Positions 19,801 to 27,589 of a stretch of 64,000 nt of DNA are shown here, one piece after another. Below the pieces are notes generated by a model. That model saw nothing but the letters and a program-made list of their open reading frames with translations. It was not told the DNA's origin and ran no database searches. The position numbers and the translations under genes were made by a program. How positions within the stretch are numbered: the first letter of the stretch is position 1; every line of letters starts with the position of its first letter. This DNA comes from Burkholderiales bacterium (lineage in GTDB: Bacteria; Pseudomonadota; Gammaproteobacteria; Burkholderiales; Burkholderiaceae_C): the NCBI GenBank assembly GCA_016185015.1, contig JACPOI010000002.1, positions 115,213 through 179,212 of the forward strand, read 5' to 3'.

Positions 19801-20081
19801 GAGTAGCTGCGGATCTTGTCGGCCCCCGGCACCTCCTGCAGGGTGCGTTCGATCTTGTCGGTCACCTGCTCGGCCACCTGCTGCGCGGTGGCGCCCGGCC
19901 AGTAGGTGCGCACCACCATGGCCCGGAAGGTAAAGGGCGGATCCTCGTCCTGGCCCAGCTGGAAATAGGCCACGAAGCCCAGCACCATGAGCACGAGCAG
20001 CAGGTAACGCGTGAGCGCCGGATGTTCGATGGCCCAGCGCGAGAGATTGAAGCTCTGCGATTCTTGTTCTTTGGAAGTCAT
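16896..20081 (-). CDS. RND-family efflux permease (AcrB/HAE-like)
   Basis: 1061 aa with the RND layout of TM1 (about 24-42), a large periplasmic loop, a TM2-TM6 block, a second periplasmic loop and a C-terminal TM bundle. The proton-relay pair Asp430-Asp431 is in GLLVDDAII (TM4). Heavy-metal signatures are absent, which favours the hydrophobic/amphiphilic drug class. An unusual stretch of about 18 hydrophilic, His-rich residues (365-388) lies in the cytoplasmic TM2-TM3 loop. It exports compounds from the inner membrane and periplasm using proton influx. It follows its adaptor gene by 7 bp. No outer-membrane factor is encoded nearby, so an unlinked TolC-type partner is likely. Confidence 0.92.
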   Translation of the reverse strand: MTSKEQESQSFNLSRWAIEHPALTRYLLLVLMVLGFVAYFQLGQDEDPPFTFRAMVVRTYWPGATAQQVAEQVTDKIERTLQEVPGADKIRSYSKPGESQIIFQLKDSTQAAVVANTWYTVRKKIGDMRGTLPGGIQGPFFNDEFGDVYGVIYALQSDGFSDAEVKVFADDVRQQLLRVPDVAKVELFGVQDEKLYIEISQKRLSQLGLDLNQVLAQLGQQNAVESAGAVQTPLDVVQVRVAGQFEAVGQLRAMPIRGSTGNQLRLGDIAEIKRGYVDPAAIKVRHQGQQVIALGISMAKGGDIIALGKSLRKTTDRIEKTLPAGIQLVQLQDQPRAVSTSVNEFVGVLIEAVLIVLAVSFISLGLHKHQNASHLPLWKRYYVDMRPGLVVGITIPLVLALTFLGMQYWGIGLHKISLGSLIIALGLLVDDAIIAVEMMVRKMEEGYDKVRAATFAYEITAMPMLTGTLITAAGFLPIGMAKSAVGEYTFAIFGVTALALVLSWIVSVYFVPYLGTLLLKAQPHHSSAQPDPADGPHEHFDTPFYQRFRATVNWCVKHRWLTIGATVLTFALGIAGMGKVQQQFFPDSSRPEILVDLWFPEGTSFAANEETTQRVEKRLMALTGVNAVSAWVGSGVPRFYLPLDQVFPQTNVSQFIVLPKDLKTRETLRVQLPTLLAQEFPEARGRVKLLPNGPPVPYPVQFRVVGADPAVLRARADEVKAVMRESANTRGVNDNWNESVKVLRLEVDQAKARALGVSSQSIAQASRTLLAGQNVGQYREGDKLIDIVLRQPLDERNALTDLANAYLPTASGRSIPLTQIAKPVFTWEPGVMWRENREFGITVQSDAVEGMQGATLTAELLPSLRALESQWHAAGLTGYRIEVAGAVEESSKGTGSIAAGMPLMLFITFTLLMLQLQSFSRAMLVFLTGPLGLAGVAGALLVLNRPFGFVALLGVIALMGMIQRNSVILIDQIEQDRAAGIPAWDAIVESAVRRLRPIVLTAAAAVLAMIPLSRSVFWGPMAVAIMGGLIVATVLTLLALPAMYAAWFRVKRETPVVPGLR

Positions 20082-20088
20082 GCGCGCC

Positions 20089-21273
20089 TCACTTGCTGAC
20101 AGCCGAAGGCGCGGCTGCGGAGCCGATCGTGGCGTCGATGGCCGTCTGCGGCACGCTGGTCAGCGTGCTGGCCGATTTCTCGCGGTAGATCGTCACCTTC
20201 TGCCCGGGGGACAGCACATGCACACCCGCCGACACCACCAGTTGGCCGTCCTGCAGGCCGGCAGCCACCACCGCCTCGTTGCCATCGGCCGTGGCGATCT
20301 GGATGGCTTGCGACGCGACCGTCATGGTCTTGGGGTCCAGCACCCACACCGCCGTGGTCTGGCCGTCCTGGCGCAAGGCGCTGGTCGGCAGCTTGATGGC
20401 CGCCACGCGTTGTTCGCTGCGCAGCTTGGGGAAGACCGTGACGGTCGCGCCCAGGGGTGGCGGCTGCTTGCCTTCCAGCGCCACCTTGACCTGGTAGGTG
20501 CGCGTCACCGGGTCGGCACTGGCCGAGACCTCACGCACACGGCCGACCAGCTGGGTCTGGCCGGGCCAGACCCGCACGTCCACCGCGCTGCCCTGGCGCA
20601 TGAGGGCCAGCTTGTCCTCCGGTACCGCAAAGACCGCATCGCGCGGGCCATCCTGGGCCACACGCACCACCGGCAGACCGGCGCTGACCACCTGGCCGGG
20701 CTCGGCTTCCACCGCCGTCACCACGCCGGCGGCATCGGCCACCAGGGTCGTGTAGCTGCCCTGGTTGCGCTGCGAGGCCAGTTGAGCCTGCGCCTGATCG
20801 ACCTGAGCCTGGGCCGCCTTGAGCGCCGCATCACGCCGCTCAAGTTCCGCACCACTGATGAAGTTCTGCTCGCGCAGTTCCTTGAAACGCTTGAAATCCG
20901 CAGCGGCCAGATCGCGGTTGGTCACAGCAGCGCCCATCTGGGCCTGGGCCGCGTCGGTCGCCAGGCGGTAATCCTGCGGGTCCAGCCGGGCCAGCACCTG
21001 GCCGGCCTTCACGCGCTGGCCCAGTTCGACCTCACGGCTGACCAGCTTGCCCGCCACCCGGAAGCCCAGGCGCGACTCGATGCGCGGGCGGACCTCACCC
21101 GAAAACTCCTGGGTCGCGTTCAGGCTGGCATGGCGCACGGTCATGACCTTGACGGCCCGCACTGGCTCTTCGGGCGGTGCCGCCTTGGAGCAGGCGAGCA
21201 AGGTCAAGGCCGCCATCGGCAGCATGGCCGCCCAGGCTGCGCGCCTGGACCAGTGGGGGCGTGTATCGGACAT
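20089..21273 (-). CDS. RND efflux periplasmic adaptor lipoprotein (MFP)
   Basis: 394 aa. N-terminal signal with lipobox LLAC (Cys28), so probably a lipoprotein anchored in the inner membrane. A lipoyl/barrel-sandwich half-motif occurs near residues 70-105 (RVAGKLVSREVELGQRVKAGQ). A coiled-coil hairpin of about 110-165 is rich in Ala, Gln and Lys. The second lipoyl half and beta-barrel follow. It bridges the RND pump to an outer-membrane channel. It is the first gene of the operon and is divergent from hpnC. Confidence 0.92.
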   Translation of the reverse strand: MSDTRPHWSRRAAWAAMLPMAALTLLACSKAAPPEEPVRAVKVMTVRHASLNATQEFSGEVRPRIESRLGFRVAGKLVSREVELGQRVKAGQVLARLDPQDYRLATDAAQAQMGAAVTNRDLAAADFKRFKELREQNFISGAELERRDAALKAAQAQVDQAQAQLASQRNQGSYTTLVADAAGVVTAVEAEPGQVVSAGLPVVRVAQDGPRDAVFAVPEDKLALMRQGSAVDVRVWPGQTQLVGRVREVSASADPVTRTYQVKVALEGKQPPPLGATVTVFPKLRSEQRVAAIKLPTSALRQDGQTTAVWVLDPKTMTVASQAIQIATADGNEAVVAAGLQDGQLVVSAGVHVLSPGQKVTIYREKSASTLTSVPQTAIDATIGSAAAPSAVSK

Positions 21274-21305
21274 GGCAGGAGTTCCGGAAGTGAGCTTTTA
21301 ATTAA

Positions 21306-21323
21306 TAACCGATGGGTCAGTAA
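21306..21323. promoter_or_regulatory. Possible operator in the RND/hpnC divergent region
   Basis: An imperfect 18-bp dyad, TAACCGATGGGTCAGTAA, matches its complement at 5 of 9 half-site positions. It sits in an AT-rich stretch of a 70-bp divergent intergenic region. This is the kind of site TetR-type efflux repressors use. No regulator gene is adjacent, so the assignment is speculative. Confidence 0.35.
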
Positions 21324-21343
21324 TCTAGGTAAAAACCCGACCT

Positions 21344-22222
21344 ATGTCAAGCCGGGCGAAAATCCACGGCGTGAACAAGCCCATCCCCACCCAGCCCGTT
21401 GAGCATTACGAGAACTTCCCCGTCGCTTCCTGGCTGTGCCCCCCGCGGCTGCGCCCGCCCATCGCCGCCATCTACCACTACGCCCGCACCGCCGACGACA
21501 TCGCCGACGAGGGCGAGGCCACGGCCCAACAGCGCCTGGACGACCTGAGCGCCTACCGGTCCGACCTGCTGGCCCTGGCCCAGGGTCAGCCTCCTGGCGG
21601 GCGCTGGCCGCAGGTCTTCGGCCCGCTGGCCGCCATGCTGCGCGAATTCCACCTGCCCGTGCCCCTGCTGGACGATCTGCTCGACGCCTTTGCCCAGGAC
21701 GTGCGCAAGACCCGCGACCAGGCCAGCTACGCCGACCCGGCTGAATTGCTGGACTACTGCCGCCGCTCGGCCAACCCGGTGGGCCGCCTGCTGCTGCACC
21801 TTTACGGCGTGCACGACGAGGCCGCGCTGCGCGAGAGTGATGCCATCTGCAGCGCCCTGCAACTCATCAACTTCTGGCAGGACCTGAGCCGCGACATCCC
21901 GCGCGGCCGCCACTACCTGACGGACGCGGACTGCGCCGCCCATGGGGTGCAACGCGCGGAACTGGCCTCCCTCACACCGACACCCGCCATCCTGGCCCTG
22001 ATCGCATCGCAGGTACACACCGCACGCGCCCTCATGCAGCAAGGCGCGCCCCTGGTGCACCGCATCCCGGGCCGCGCCGGCTGGGAACTGCGCCTGGTGG
22101 TGCAAGGCGGCCTGCGCATCGTCGACAAGATCGAGGCCCTGGGCTTCAACAGCCTGCAGCATCGCCCCACGGTCGGCGCTGCCGACGCGCCGCTGCTGCT
22201 ATGGCGCAGCCTGTGGATGTGA
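21344..22222 (+). CDS. hpnC: HpnC, hydroxysqualene synthase
   Basis: 292 aa of the squalene/phytoene synthase fold. The first Asp-rich motif is DDIAD (51-55) and the second is in NFWQDLSRDIPRGRHYL. HpnC converts presqualene diphosphate to hydroxysqualene in the three-step bacterial route. The start is uncertain: ATG 21344 has no clear Shine-Dalgarno, and a GTG at 21371 is possible. It is followed by hpnD and hpnE on the same strand. It probably supplies squalene for hopanoids, although no squalene-hopene cyclase is visible here. Confidence 0.9.
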   Translation: MSSRAKIHGVNKPIPTQPVEHYENFPVASWLCPPRLRPPIAAIYHYARTADDIADEGEATAQQRLDDLSAYRSDLLALAQGQPPGGRWPQVFGPLAAMLREFHLPVPLLDDLLDAFAQDVRKTRDQASYADPAELLDYCRRSANPVGRLLLHLYGVHDEAALRESDAICSALQLINFWQDLSRDIPRGRHYLTDADCAAHGVQRAELASLTPTPAILALIASQVHTARALMQQGAPLVHRIPGRAGWELRLVVQGGLRIVDKIEALGFNSLQHRPTVGAADAPLLLWRSLWM

Positions 22223-22242
22223 AGCCAGTGGACAATCACGCC

Positions 22243-23082
22243 ATGACGCCCGAGCATTACGTCCAGCAAAAAGCCGCCGCCTCCGGCAGCAGCTTCTACT
22301 ACGCCTTCCTCTTCCTGCCCAAGCCGCGCCGCGCGGCCATCACGGCCTTCTACGCCTTTTGCCGCGAGGTGGACGACGTGGTAGACGAGGTGTCCGACCC
22401 CGGCGTGGCCCAGACCAAGCTGGCCTGGTGGGAAGCCGAAGTGAGCCGCGCCTATGCGGGCCAGCCCACCCACCCGGTGCTGCAGGCCCTGATGCCGCAC
22501 ACCGCCGTCTACGGCATCGAGGCCCGCCATCTGCTCGCCGTGATCGAAGGCTGCCAGATGGACCTGCAGCAGACCCGCTACCTGGACTACCCGGCCCTGC
22601 AGCGTTATTGCCACCTGGTGGCGGGTGTGGTGGGCGAAGTGGCGGCGCGCATCTTCGGCCAGACCCAGGAGCAGACCACGCGCTACGCCCACACCCTGGG
22701 CCTGGCCTTCCAGCTCACCAACATCATCCGGGACGTCGGCGAAGACGCGCTGCGCGGGCGCATCTACCTGCCGGTCAACGAACTGCAGCAGTTCGAGGTC
22801 AAGGCACACGAACTGCTCAAGCGCCAGCACTCGGAGCGTTTCGCGGCCTTGATGAAGTTCCAGGCGCAGCGTGCCCACAGCCTCTACGACGAGGCCCTGG
22901 CCCTGCTGCCCGAAGTCGACCGCCGCGCGCAGAAGCCGGGCCTGATGATGGCCAGCATCTACCGCACCCTGCTGCGCGAGATCGAGCGCGACAACTTCCA
23001 GGTGCTGCACCAGCGCATCAGCCTCACGCCCCTGCGCAAGCTCTGGCTGGCCTGGCGCGTACAGGCGCTGGGGAAAATGTGA
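22243..23082 (+). CDS. hpnD: HpnD, presqualene diphosphate synthase
   Basis: 279 aa from ATG 22243 (MTPEHYVQQKAAASGSSFYY), a start typical of HpnD; an in-frame ATG at 22201 would overlap hpnC. Asp-rich motifs are REVDDVVDE and NIIRDVGEDALRGRIYLP. It condenses two farnesyl diphosphates to presqualene diphosphate. It lies 20 bp after hpnC, and its stop overlaps the hpnE start (GTGA). Confidence 0.92.
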   Translation: MTPEHYVQQKAAASGSSFYYAFLFLPKPRRAAITAFYAFCREVDDVVDEVSDPGVAQTKLAWWEAEVSRAYAGQPTHPVLQALMPHTAVYGIEARHLLAVIEGCQMDLQQTRYLDYPALQRYCHLVAGVVGEVAARIFGQTQEQTTRYAHTLGLAFQLTNIIRDVGEDALRGRIYLPVNELQQFEVKAHELLKRQHSERFAALMKFQAQRAHSLYDEALALLPEVDRRAQKPGLMMASIYRTLLREIERDNFQVLHQRISLTPLRKLWLAWRVQALGKM

Positions 23083-24362
23083 GAGTTGCTGTCGTGGGTG
23101 CCGGCTGGGCCGGCATGGCCGCAGCAGTGGCCGCGACACGGGCTGGTCATGAGGTCACCGTCTTCGAAGCGGCTCGCACGCTCGGTGGAAGAGCACGCGG
23201 TCTGGAAGGCCATCTGCCTGATGGGCGTGCCGTCTCCCTGGACAACGGCCAGCACATCCTGATCGGCGCCTACACCGAGACGCTGCGCCTGATGCGAGAG
23301 GTCGGTGTCGACACGCAGACCGCGCTGCAACGCCTGCCCCTGACGCTGAAGTTTCCCGACGGCGCCGGCCTGCAACTGCCAAGCCTGCCCGTGCCGCTGG
23401 ACGTGCTGGCCGGCATCCTGCGCAACGGCAGCTGGCCGCTGCCCGAGCGCCTGGGCCTGTTGCGCGCCGCCCTGGGATGGAAACTCCGGGGTTTCGAATG
23501 CGAGGCACAGCTGTCGGTGGCCGATCTGTGCCGCCAGCTCGGCCCCCATGTCATGCAGGAGCTGATCGAACCGCTGTGCGTGTCGGCCCTGAACACCCCC
23601 GCCCAACAGGCCAGCGCCCAGGTTTTCCTGCGCGTGCTGCGCGATGCGCTGTTCGGCGTGCGCGGCGGCTCGCAACTGCTGCTGCCGCGCATCGATCTGT
23701 CGGCCCTGTTCCCGCAGGCCGCCGCACGTTGGCTGGCGCAGCGAGGTGCCAGCGTGCAAACCGGCACGCGCATCAGCACTCTGCAGTCCGGGCACGGCCG
23801 CTGGATGCTCGATGGCCAGGGGTTTGACAGCGTGCTGCTGGCCTGTCCGTCGACCGAGGCCGCGCGCTTGGTGGCCGGTGCCGCGGGGCCCCAAGCGGAA
23901 CCCGCGGCCTTGCAAGCCTGGGCGGCAAGCGCCGCAGCGCTGCATTTCGAAGCCATCACCACCGTCTACGCCTGGGCTGCAACAGCCCGACTGCCAGCCC
24001 CCATGCTGGCCCTGCGCCACGACACGCAATATCCGGCGCAATTCGTCTTCGATCGCGGCCAGCTCGACGGATCAAGCGGCCTGCTGGCCTTCGTGGTCAG
24101 TGCCAGCCGGGGAGAACGCGAAACGATCCAGGCCCAGGTCCTGCAGCAGGCCCGCCGCCAACTGGGCCTGGACCTGCAGGTCGTGCAGACCGTGGTCGAG
24201 AAACGCGCCACCTTTGCCTGCACGCCCGCCCTGCGACGCCCGGCGCAGACCATCGCGCCCGGCCTGCTGGCCTGCGGCGACTATGTCGCAGGCCCCTACC
24301 CCGCCACCCTCGAAGGTGCGGTGCGCAGCGGCCTGACGGCCGCTCAGGCCCTCGGCAGGTGA
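23079..24362 (+). CDS. hpnE: HpnE, FAD-dependent hydroxysqualene dehydroxylase
   Basis: 427 aa with GTG start at 23079. It overlaps the hpnD stop and is preceded by GGGGA. The N-terminal Rossmann FAD motif VAVVGAGWAGMAAAVAA is followed by the E-binding strand (VFEAARTLGGRA). A C-terminal FAD-contact segment reads GLLACGDYVAGPYPATLEGAV. HpnE reduces hydroxysqualene to squalene. The reading frame stays open far upstream inside hpnD, but that part is not conserved-looking. It completes the hpnCDE pathway. Confidence 0.92.
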   Translation: MRVAVVGAGWAGMAAAVAATRAGHEVTVFEAARTLGGRARGLEGHLPDGRAVSLDNGQHILIGAYTETLRLMREVGVDTQTALQRLPLTLKFPDGAGLQLPSLPVPLDVLAGILRNGSWPLPERLGLLRAALGWKLRGFECEAQLSVADLCRQLGPHVMQELIEPLCVSALNTPAQQASAQVFLRVLRDALFGVRGGSQLLLPRIDLSALFPQAAARWLAQRGASVQTGTRISTLQSGHGRWMLDGQGFDSVLLACPSTEAARLVAGAAGPQAEPAALQAWAASAAALHFEAITTVYAWAATARLPAPMLALRHDTQYPAQFVFDRGQLDGSSGLLAFVVSASRGERETIQAQVLQQARRQLGLDLQVVQTVVEKRATFACTPALRRPAQTIAPGLLACGDYVAGPYPATLEGAVRSGLTAAQALGR

Positions 24363-24433
24363 TACAAAGCAGACATGTGGCAACGCAACAGAATCAAGAT
24401 CAGCGCTGCTGATGACCAGGAGACCCCACCGAG

Positions 24434-26860
24434 ATGAAACGCAGCTTCAAAGTCCTGTTCATCCTGCTCATCGTGCTGATCACCGCCCTGGCCATCGCCA
24501 TCGCCGCCGGTGTCTGGCATGCCCGCAGCAAGCTGCCGCAGCGCAGCGGCACGCTCACGTTGAGCCAGCTCAAGGCCCCGGTCCTGGTGAACTGGGACGA
24601 GCGAGGCGTACCGCATCTGCAGGCGCAGAACGAGACCGACCTCTACCGCGCCCTCGGTTTCCTGCACGCGCAGGACCGGCTGTTCCAGATGGAGATGGTG
24701 CGACGCCTGGCACGCGGTGAACTGGCCGAGATCCTCGGACCCAAGCTGCTCGATACCGACCGCCTGTTCCGCACGCTGGAACTGCGGGCCCATGCCGAGG
24801 AACGCGTGAAGCGCATCGACCGCAACAGTCCTGCCTGGCTGGGCCTGCTGGCCTATCTGGACGGCATCAACGAATTCCAGGAGACGCGCCCCCTGCCGGT
24901 CGAATTCGATGTGCTGCGCATCCAGCCCCAGCCCTACACACCCGTCGACACCCTGGCCGTGGCCGGCTACCTGGCCTACAGCTTCGCCGCCACGCTGCGC
25001 ACCGAGCCCGTGCTGACTTATGTGAGGGACCAGCTCGGCCCCGACTATCTGCGAGTCTTCGACCTGGAATGGCAACCCCTGGGCGTGGTCGGCCCGATGG
25101 CGCAAAAGGCACCCGGGCGCAAACTGGCCGCAGCCGATTGGCAGGCCCTGGCACGCCTGTCCGAGGTCAGCCAACAGGCCATGGACCTCGCGGGGGTGCC
25201 GCTCTTCGAGGGCAGCAATGCCTGGGCCATTTCCGGGCGCCGCACCGCCAGCGGCAAACCCTTGCTGGCCGGGGACCCGCACATCGCCTATGCGCTGCCC
25301 GCGGTCTGGTACGAGGCGCACCTGAGCGCGCCGGGCTTCGAGCTTTACGGCCACCACCAGGCGCTCAACCCCTACGCGTTGCTCGGCCACAATCCCCAGT
25401 TCGGCTGGAGCCTGACCATGTTCCAGAACGACGACATGGATCTGGTCGCCCTGAAGGTGAACCCGGACAACCCGCGCCAGGTCTGGCACCAGGGCCAGTG
25501 GGTTGCGCTGCAAAGCCGCACCGAAACCATCGCCGTCAAAGGGGCCGATCCGGTCAACATCACGCTGACCCGCTCGCCCCACGGCCCGCTCATCAACCAG
25601 GCCTTCCCCGACAGCATGGGCCAGGCACCGATCGCCATGTGGTGGACCTTTCTGGAAACCGAGAACCCCATCCTGGAAGCCTTCCATGAACTCAACCGTG
25701 CCGACACCCTGCCCAAGGCACGCAACGCCGTCAGCAAGATCCACGCCCCGGGCCTGAACGTGGTGTGGGCCAACGCCGCCGGCGACATCGGCTGGTGGGC
25801 CGCGGCCAGGCTGGTGCAGCGCCCGCTCAGCGTGAACCCCAGCTTCATCCTCGACGGCGGCAGCGAGCAGGCCGACAAGCCGGGGTATTACCGCTTTGCC
25901 GACAACCCGCAGGAAGAAAACCCCGCGCGGGGTTACATCGTCTCGGCCAACCACCAGCCCGTGCCACGCAGCGGCGTGCCGGTGCCGGGGTACTACAACC
26001 TGCCCGAACGCGCTCGGCGCCTGGACCAGCTGCTAAGGCCCGCGGGCACCCTGTGGAACCTGCAGAACAGCCAGGCCCTGCAGCTCGACGAGCAGACCGA
26101 TTACGCGGCGCGCGTGCTGGGCCCGCTGCTGCCCCTGCTGCGTGAGAAGTCCACCGACTCCATCGAGCGCGCGCTGATCGACCAGATGGCCGAATGGGAT
26201 GGCCGCCACAACACGGCCAGCATCGCACCCACGGTCTACAACCAGTTCGTCTACGAACTGCTCAAGGCGACCATGGCCGATGAGCTGGGCGAGGTGCAGT
26301 TCAGCAACCTCCTGCGTACCCGTGCCATCGACCATGCGCTGCCGCGGCTGGTGGCCGACCCGCGCTCACCCTGGTGGGACAACCGCCGCACACCGGACAC
26401 GGAGAACCGCAACGACACCGTGTTGCAGGCCTGGCGCGCCACCCTCAAGCATCTGCAGGACCTGCGTGGCCTCTCCCTGCCCGGCTGGACCTGGGGCAAC
26501 AACCACACGGTGACCCATGGCCACCCGCTGGGCCGTCTCAAGCCGCTGGACAAGCTGTTCGACGTCGGTCCGCTGCAAGCCCCGGGTGGGCGTGAGATTC
26601 CCAACAACCTAGCCCACGCGCTGGGCCCGGCGCCCTGGAACGTGAACTACGGCCCCTCGACGCGGCGCCTGATCGACTTTGCCGATGCGGGCAAGGCGCT
26701 GGGCATCAACCCCGTAGGCCAGAGCGGCGTGCTGTTCGACCCCCACTACGCCGACCAGGCACAGGACTTCATCGCCGGCCGCTACCAGCCCATGCACCTG
26801 AACTCGGCCGACGTGAAAGCGGCCACGCGCAGCACCTTGGTGCTGCAGCCGACGCCTTAA
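24434..26860 (+). CDS. Penicillin-acylase-family Ntn hydrolase
   Basis: 808 aa. One N-terminal membrane or signal segment (about 8-29) precedes the alpha-chain region. The autocleavage site is at Gly260-Ser261 (FEGSNAW), giving Ser261 as the N-terminal nucleophile of the beta chain. Downstream conserved blocks include GDPH, NPYALLGHNP and the catalytic-type Asn region. Members cleave acyl-amide bonds, for example penicillin G or acyl-homoserine lactones; the substrate cannot be told from sequence. AGGAG precedes the ATG. It sits 71 bp after hpnE on the same strand, and a functional link to hopanoid synthesis is not evident. Its stop overlaps that of the convergent HAD gene. Confidence 0.88.
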   Translation: MKRSFKVLFILLIVLITALAIAIAAGVWHARSKLPQRSGTLTLSQLKAPVLVNWDERGVPHLQAQNETDLYRALGFLHAQDRLFQMEMVRRLARGELAEILGPKLLDTDRLFRTLELRAHAEERVKRIDRNSPAWLGLLAYLDGINEFQETRPLPVEFDVLRIQPQPYTPVDTLAVAGYLAYSFAATLRTEPVLTYVRDQLGPDYLRVFDLEWQPLGVVGPMAQKAPGRKLAAADWQALARLSEVSQQAMDLAGVPLFEGSNAWAISGRRTASGKPLLAGDPHIAYALPAVWYEAHLSAPGFELYGHHQALNPYALLGHNPQFGWSLTMFQNDDMDLVALKVNPDNPRQVWHQGQWVALQSRTETIAVKGADPVNITLTRSPHGPLINQAFPDSMGQAPIAMWWTFLETENPILEAFHELNRADTLPKARNAVSKIHAPGLNVVWANAAGDIGWWAAARLVQRPLSVNPSFILDGGSEQADKPGYYRFADNPQEENPARGYIVSANHQPVPRSGVPVPGYYNLPERARRLDQLLRPAGTLWNLQNSQALQLDEQTDYAARVLGPLLPLLREKSTDSIERALIDQMAEWDGRHNTASIAPTVYNQFVYELLKATMADELGEVQFSNLLRTRAIDHALPRLVADPRSPWWDNRRTPDTENRNDTVLQAWRATLKHLQDLRGLSLPGWTWGNNHTVTHGHPLGRLKPLDKLFDVGPLQAPGGREIPNNLAHALGPAPWNVNYGPSTRRLIDFADAGKALGINPVGQSGVLFDPHYADQAQDFIAGRYQPMHLNSADVKAATRSTLVLQPTP

Positions 26861-27570
26861 ACGCCCGGGTCCAGCAGCGCACAAAGCGCCTGCATGTCCA
26901 CCACGGTGGCATGCGGGCGATGACTGTCATGCGTCCAGTCGTGACCGGCCCGGTTGACCCAGACCGTCTGCAGGCCGGCGTCCAGGGCGCCCACAACATC
27001 CAGCGCGGCATCGTCTCCCACGTGCAGCACCTCGTGCGGCAACACGCCCGCAGCCTGGGCAGCGGCGTGGAAGAAACGCGCATCGGGCTTGCCCACTCCG
27101 AACTCCTGCGCGCTGAAGCCCGCATTGAAATACTCGCCCAGGCCGATGCGCTGCACATCGGCATTGCCGTTGGACAGGGCCACCACCGGGTAACGCTGCG
27201 CCAGCCAGGCCAGCGCCGGGCGCGCATCGGCGTAGAGTTCAACGCACATGCGCTCGGCGAAAAAGACCTCGTAGGCCGGCTCCACCAGCGTGGTGTCCTC
27301 GTCATGGCGCTGCAAGGCGCGGCGGATCAGCTCCTGGCGCAGGGTGCGCAGGTCGTGCCCGATCTCGGGCCGGCTGGCCTGCACCTCGCGGCGCAAGGCC
27401 AGGCGCCGTTCGCCATCGGTCAGGAATTCGGCGGTGGCCGGCGCATGCGGGCGCAGCCAGTCCTGCAGGGCCAATTCGGCGCGGGTGATCACCGGCCAGA
27501 TCGGCCAAAGGGTGTCGTCGAGGTCAAGGGAAATGGCCTTGATCCGGGAGGCGTCGAGCGTGGCTTGCAT
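26857..27570 (-). CDS. HAD-superfamily hydrolase (phosphatase)
   Basis: 237 aa from ATG 27570. Motif I is LDLDDTLWP (nucleophile Asp and acid/base Asp), motif II is ALSNGNAD, the motif III lysine is in VGKPDARFF, and motif IV is VGDDAALDV. An alpha-helical cap lies between motifs I and II. It is a cytosolic small-molecule phosphatase of the YigB/YjjG kind, for example flavin or sugar phosphate. Its start codon is only 19 bp from the divergent hemH start. Confidence 0.88.
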   Translation of the reverse strand: MQATLDASRIKAISLDLDDTLWPIWPVITRAELALQDWLRPHAPATAEFLTDGERRLALRREVQASRPEIGHDLRTLRQELIRRALQRHDEDTTLVEPAYEVFFAERMCVELYADARPALAWLAQRYPVVALSNGNADVQRIGLGEYFNAGFSAQEFGVGKPDARFFHAAAQAAGVLPHEVLHVGDDAALDVVGALDAGLQTVWVNRAGHDWTHDSHRPHATVVDMQALCALLDPGV

Positions 27571-27589
27571 AGGTGGGCGAGAATACCGC

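Noticed and set aside
22359..23078. N-terminal extension of HpnE inside hpnD
   Set aside because: The frame is open but low-complexity and overlaps the conserved hpnD coding sequence; the GTG at 23079 with a good ribosome site gives the normal HpnE start.
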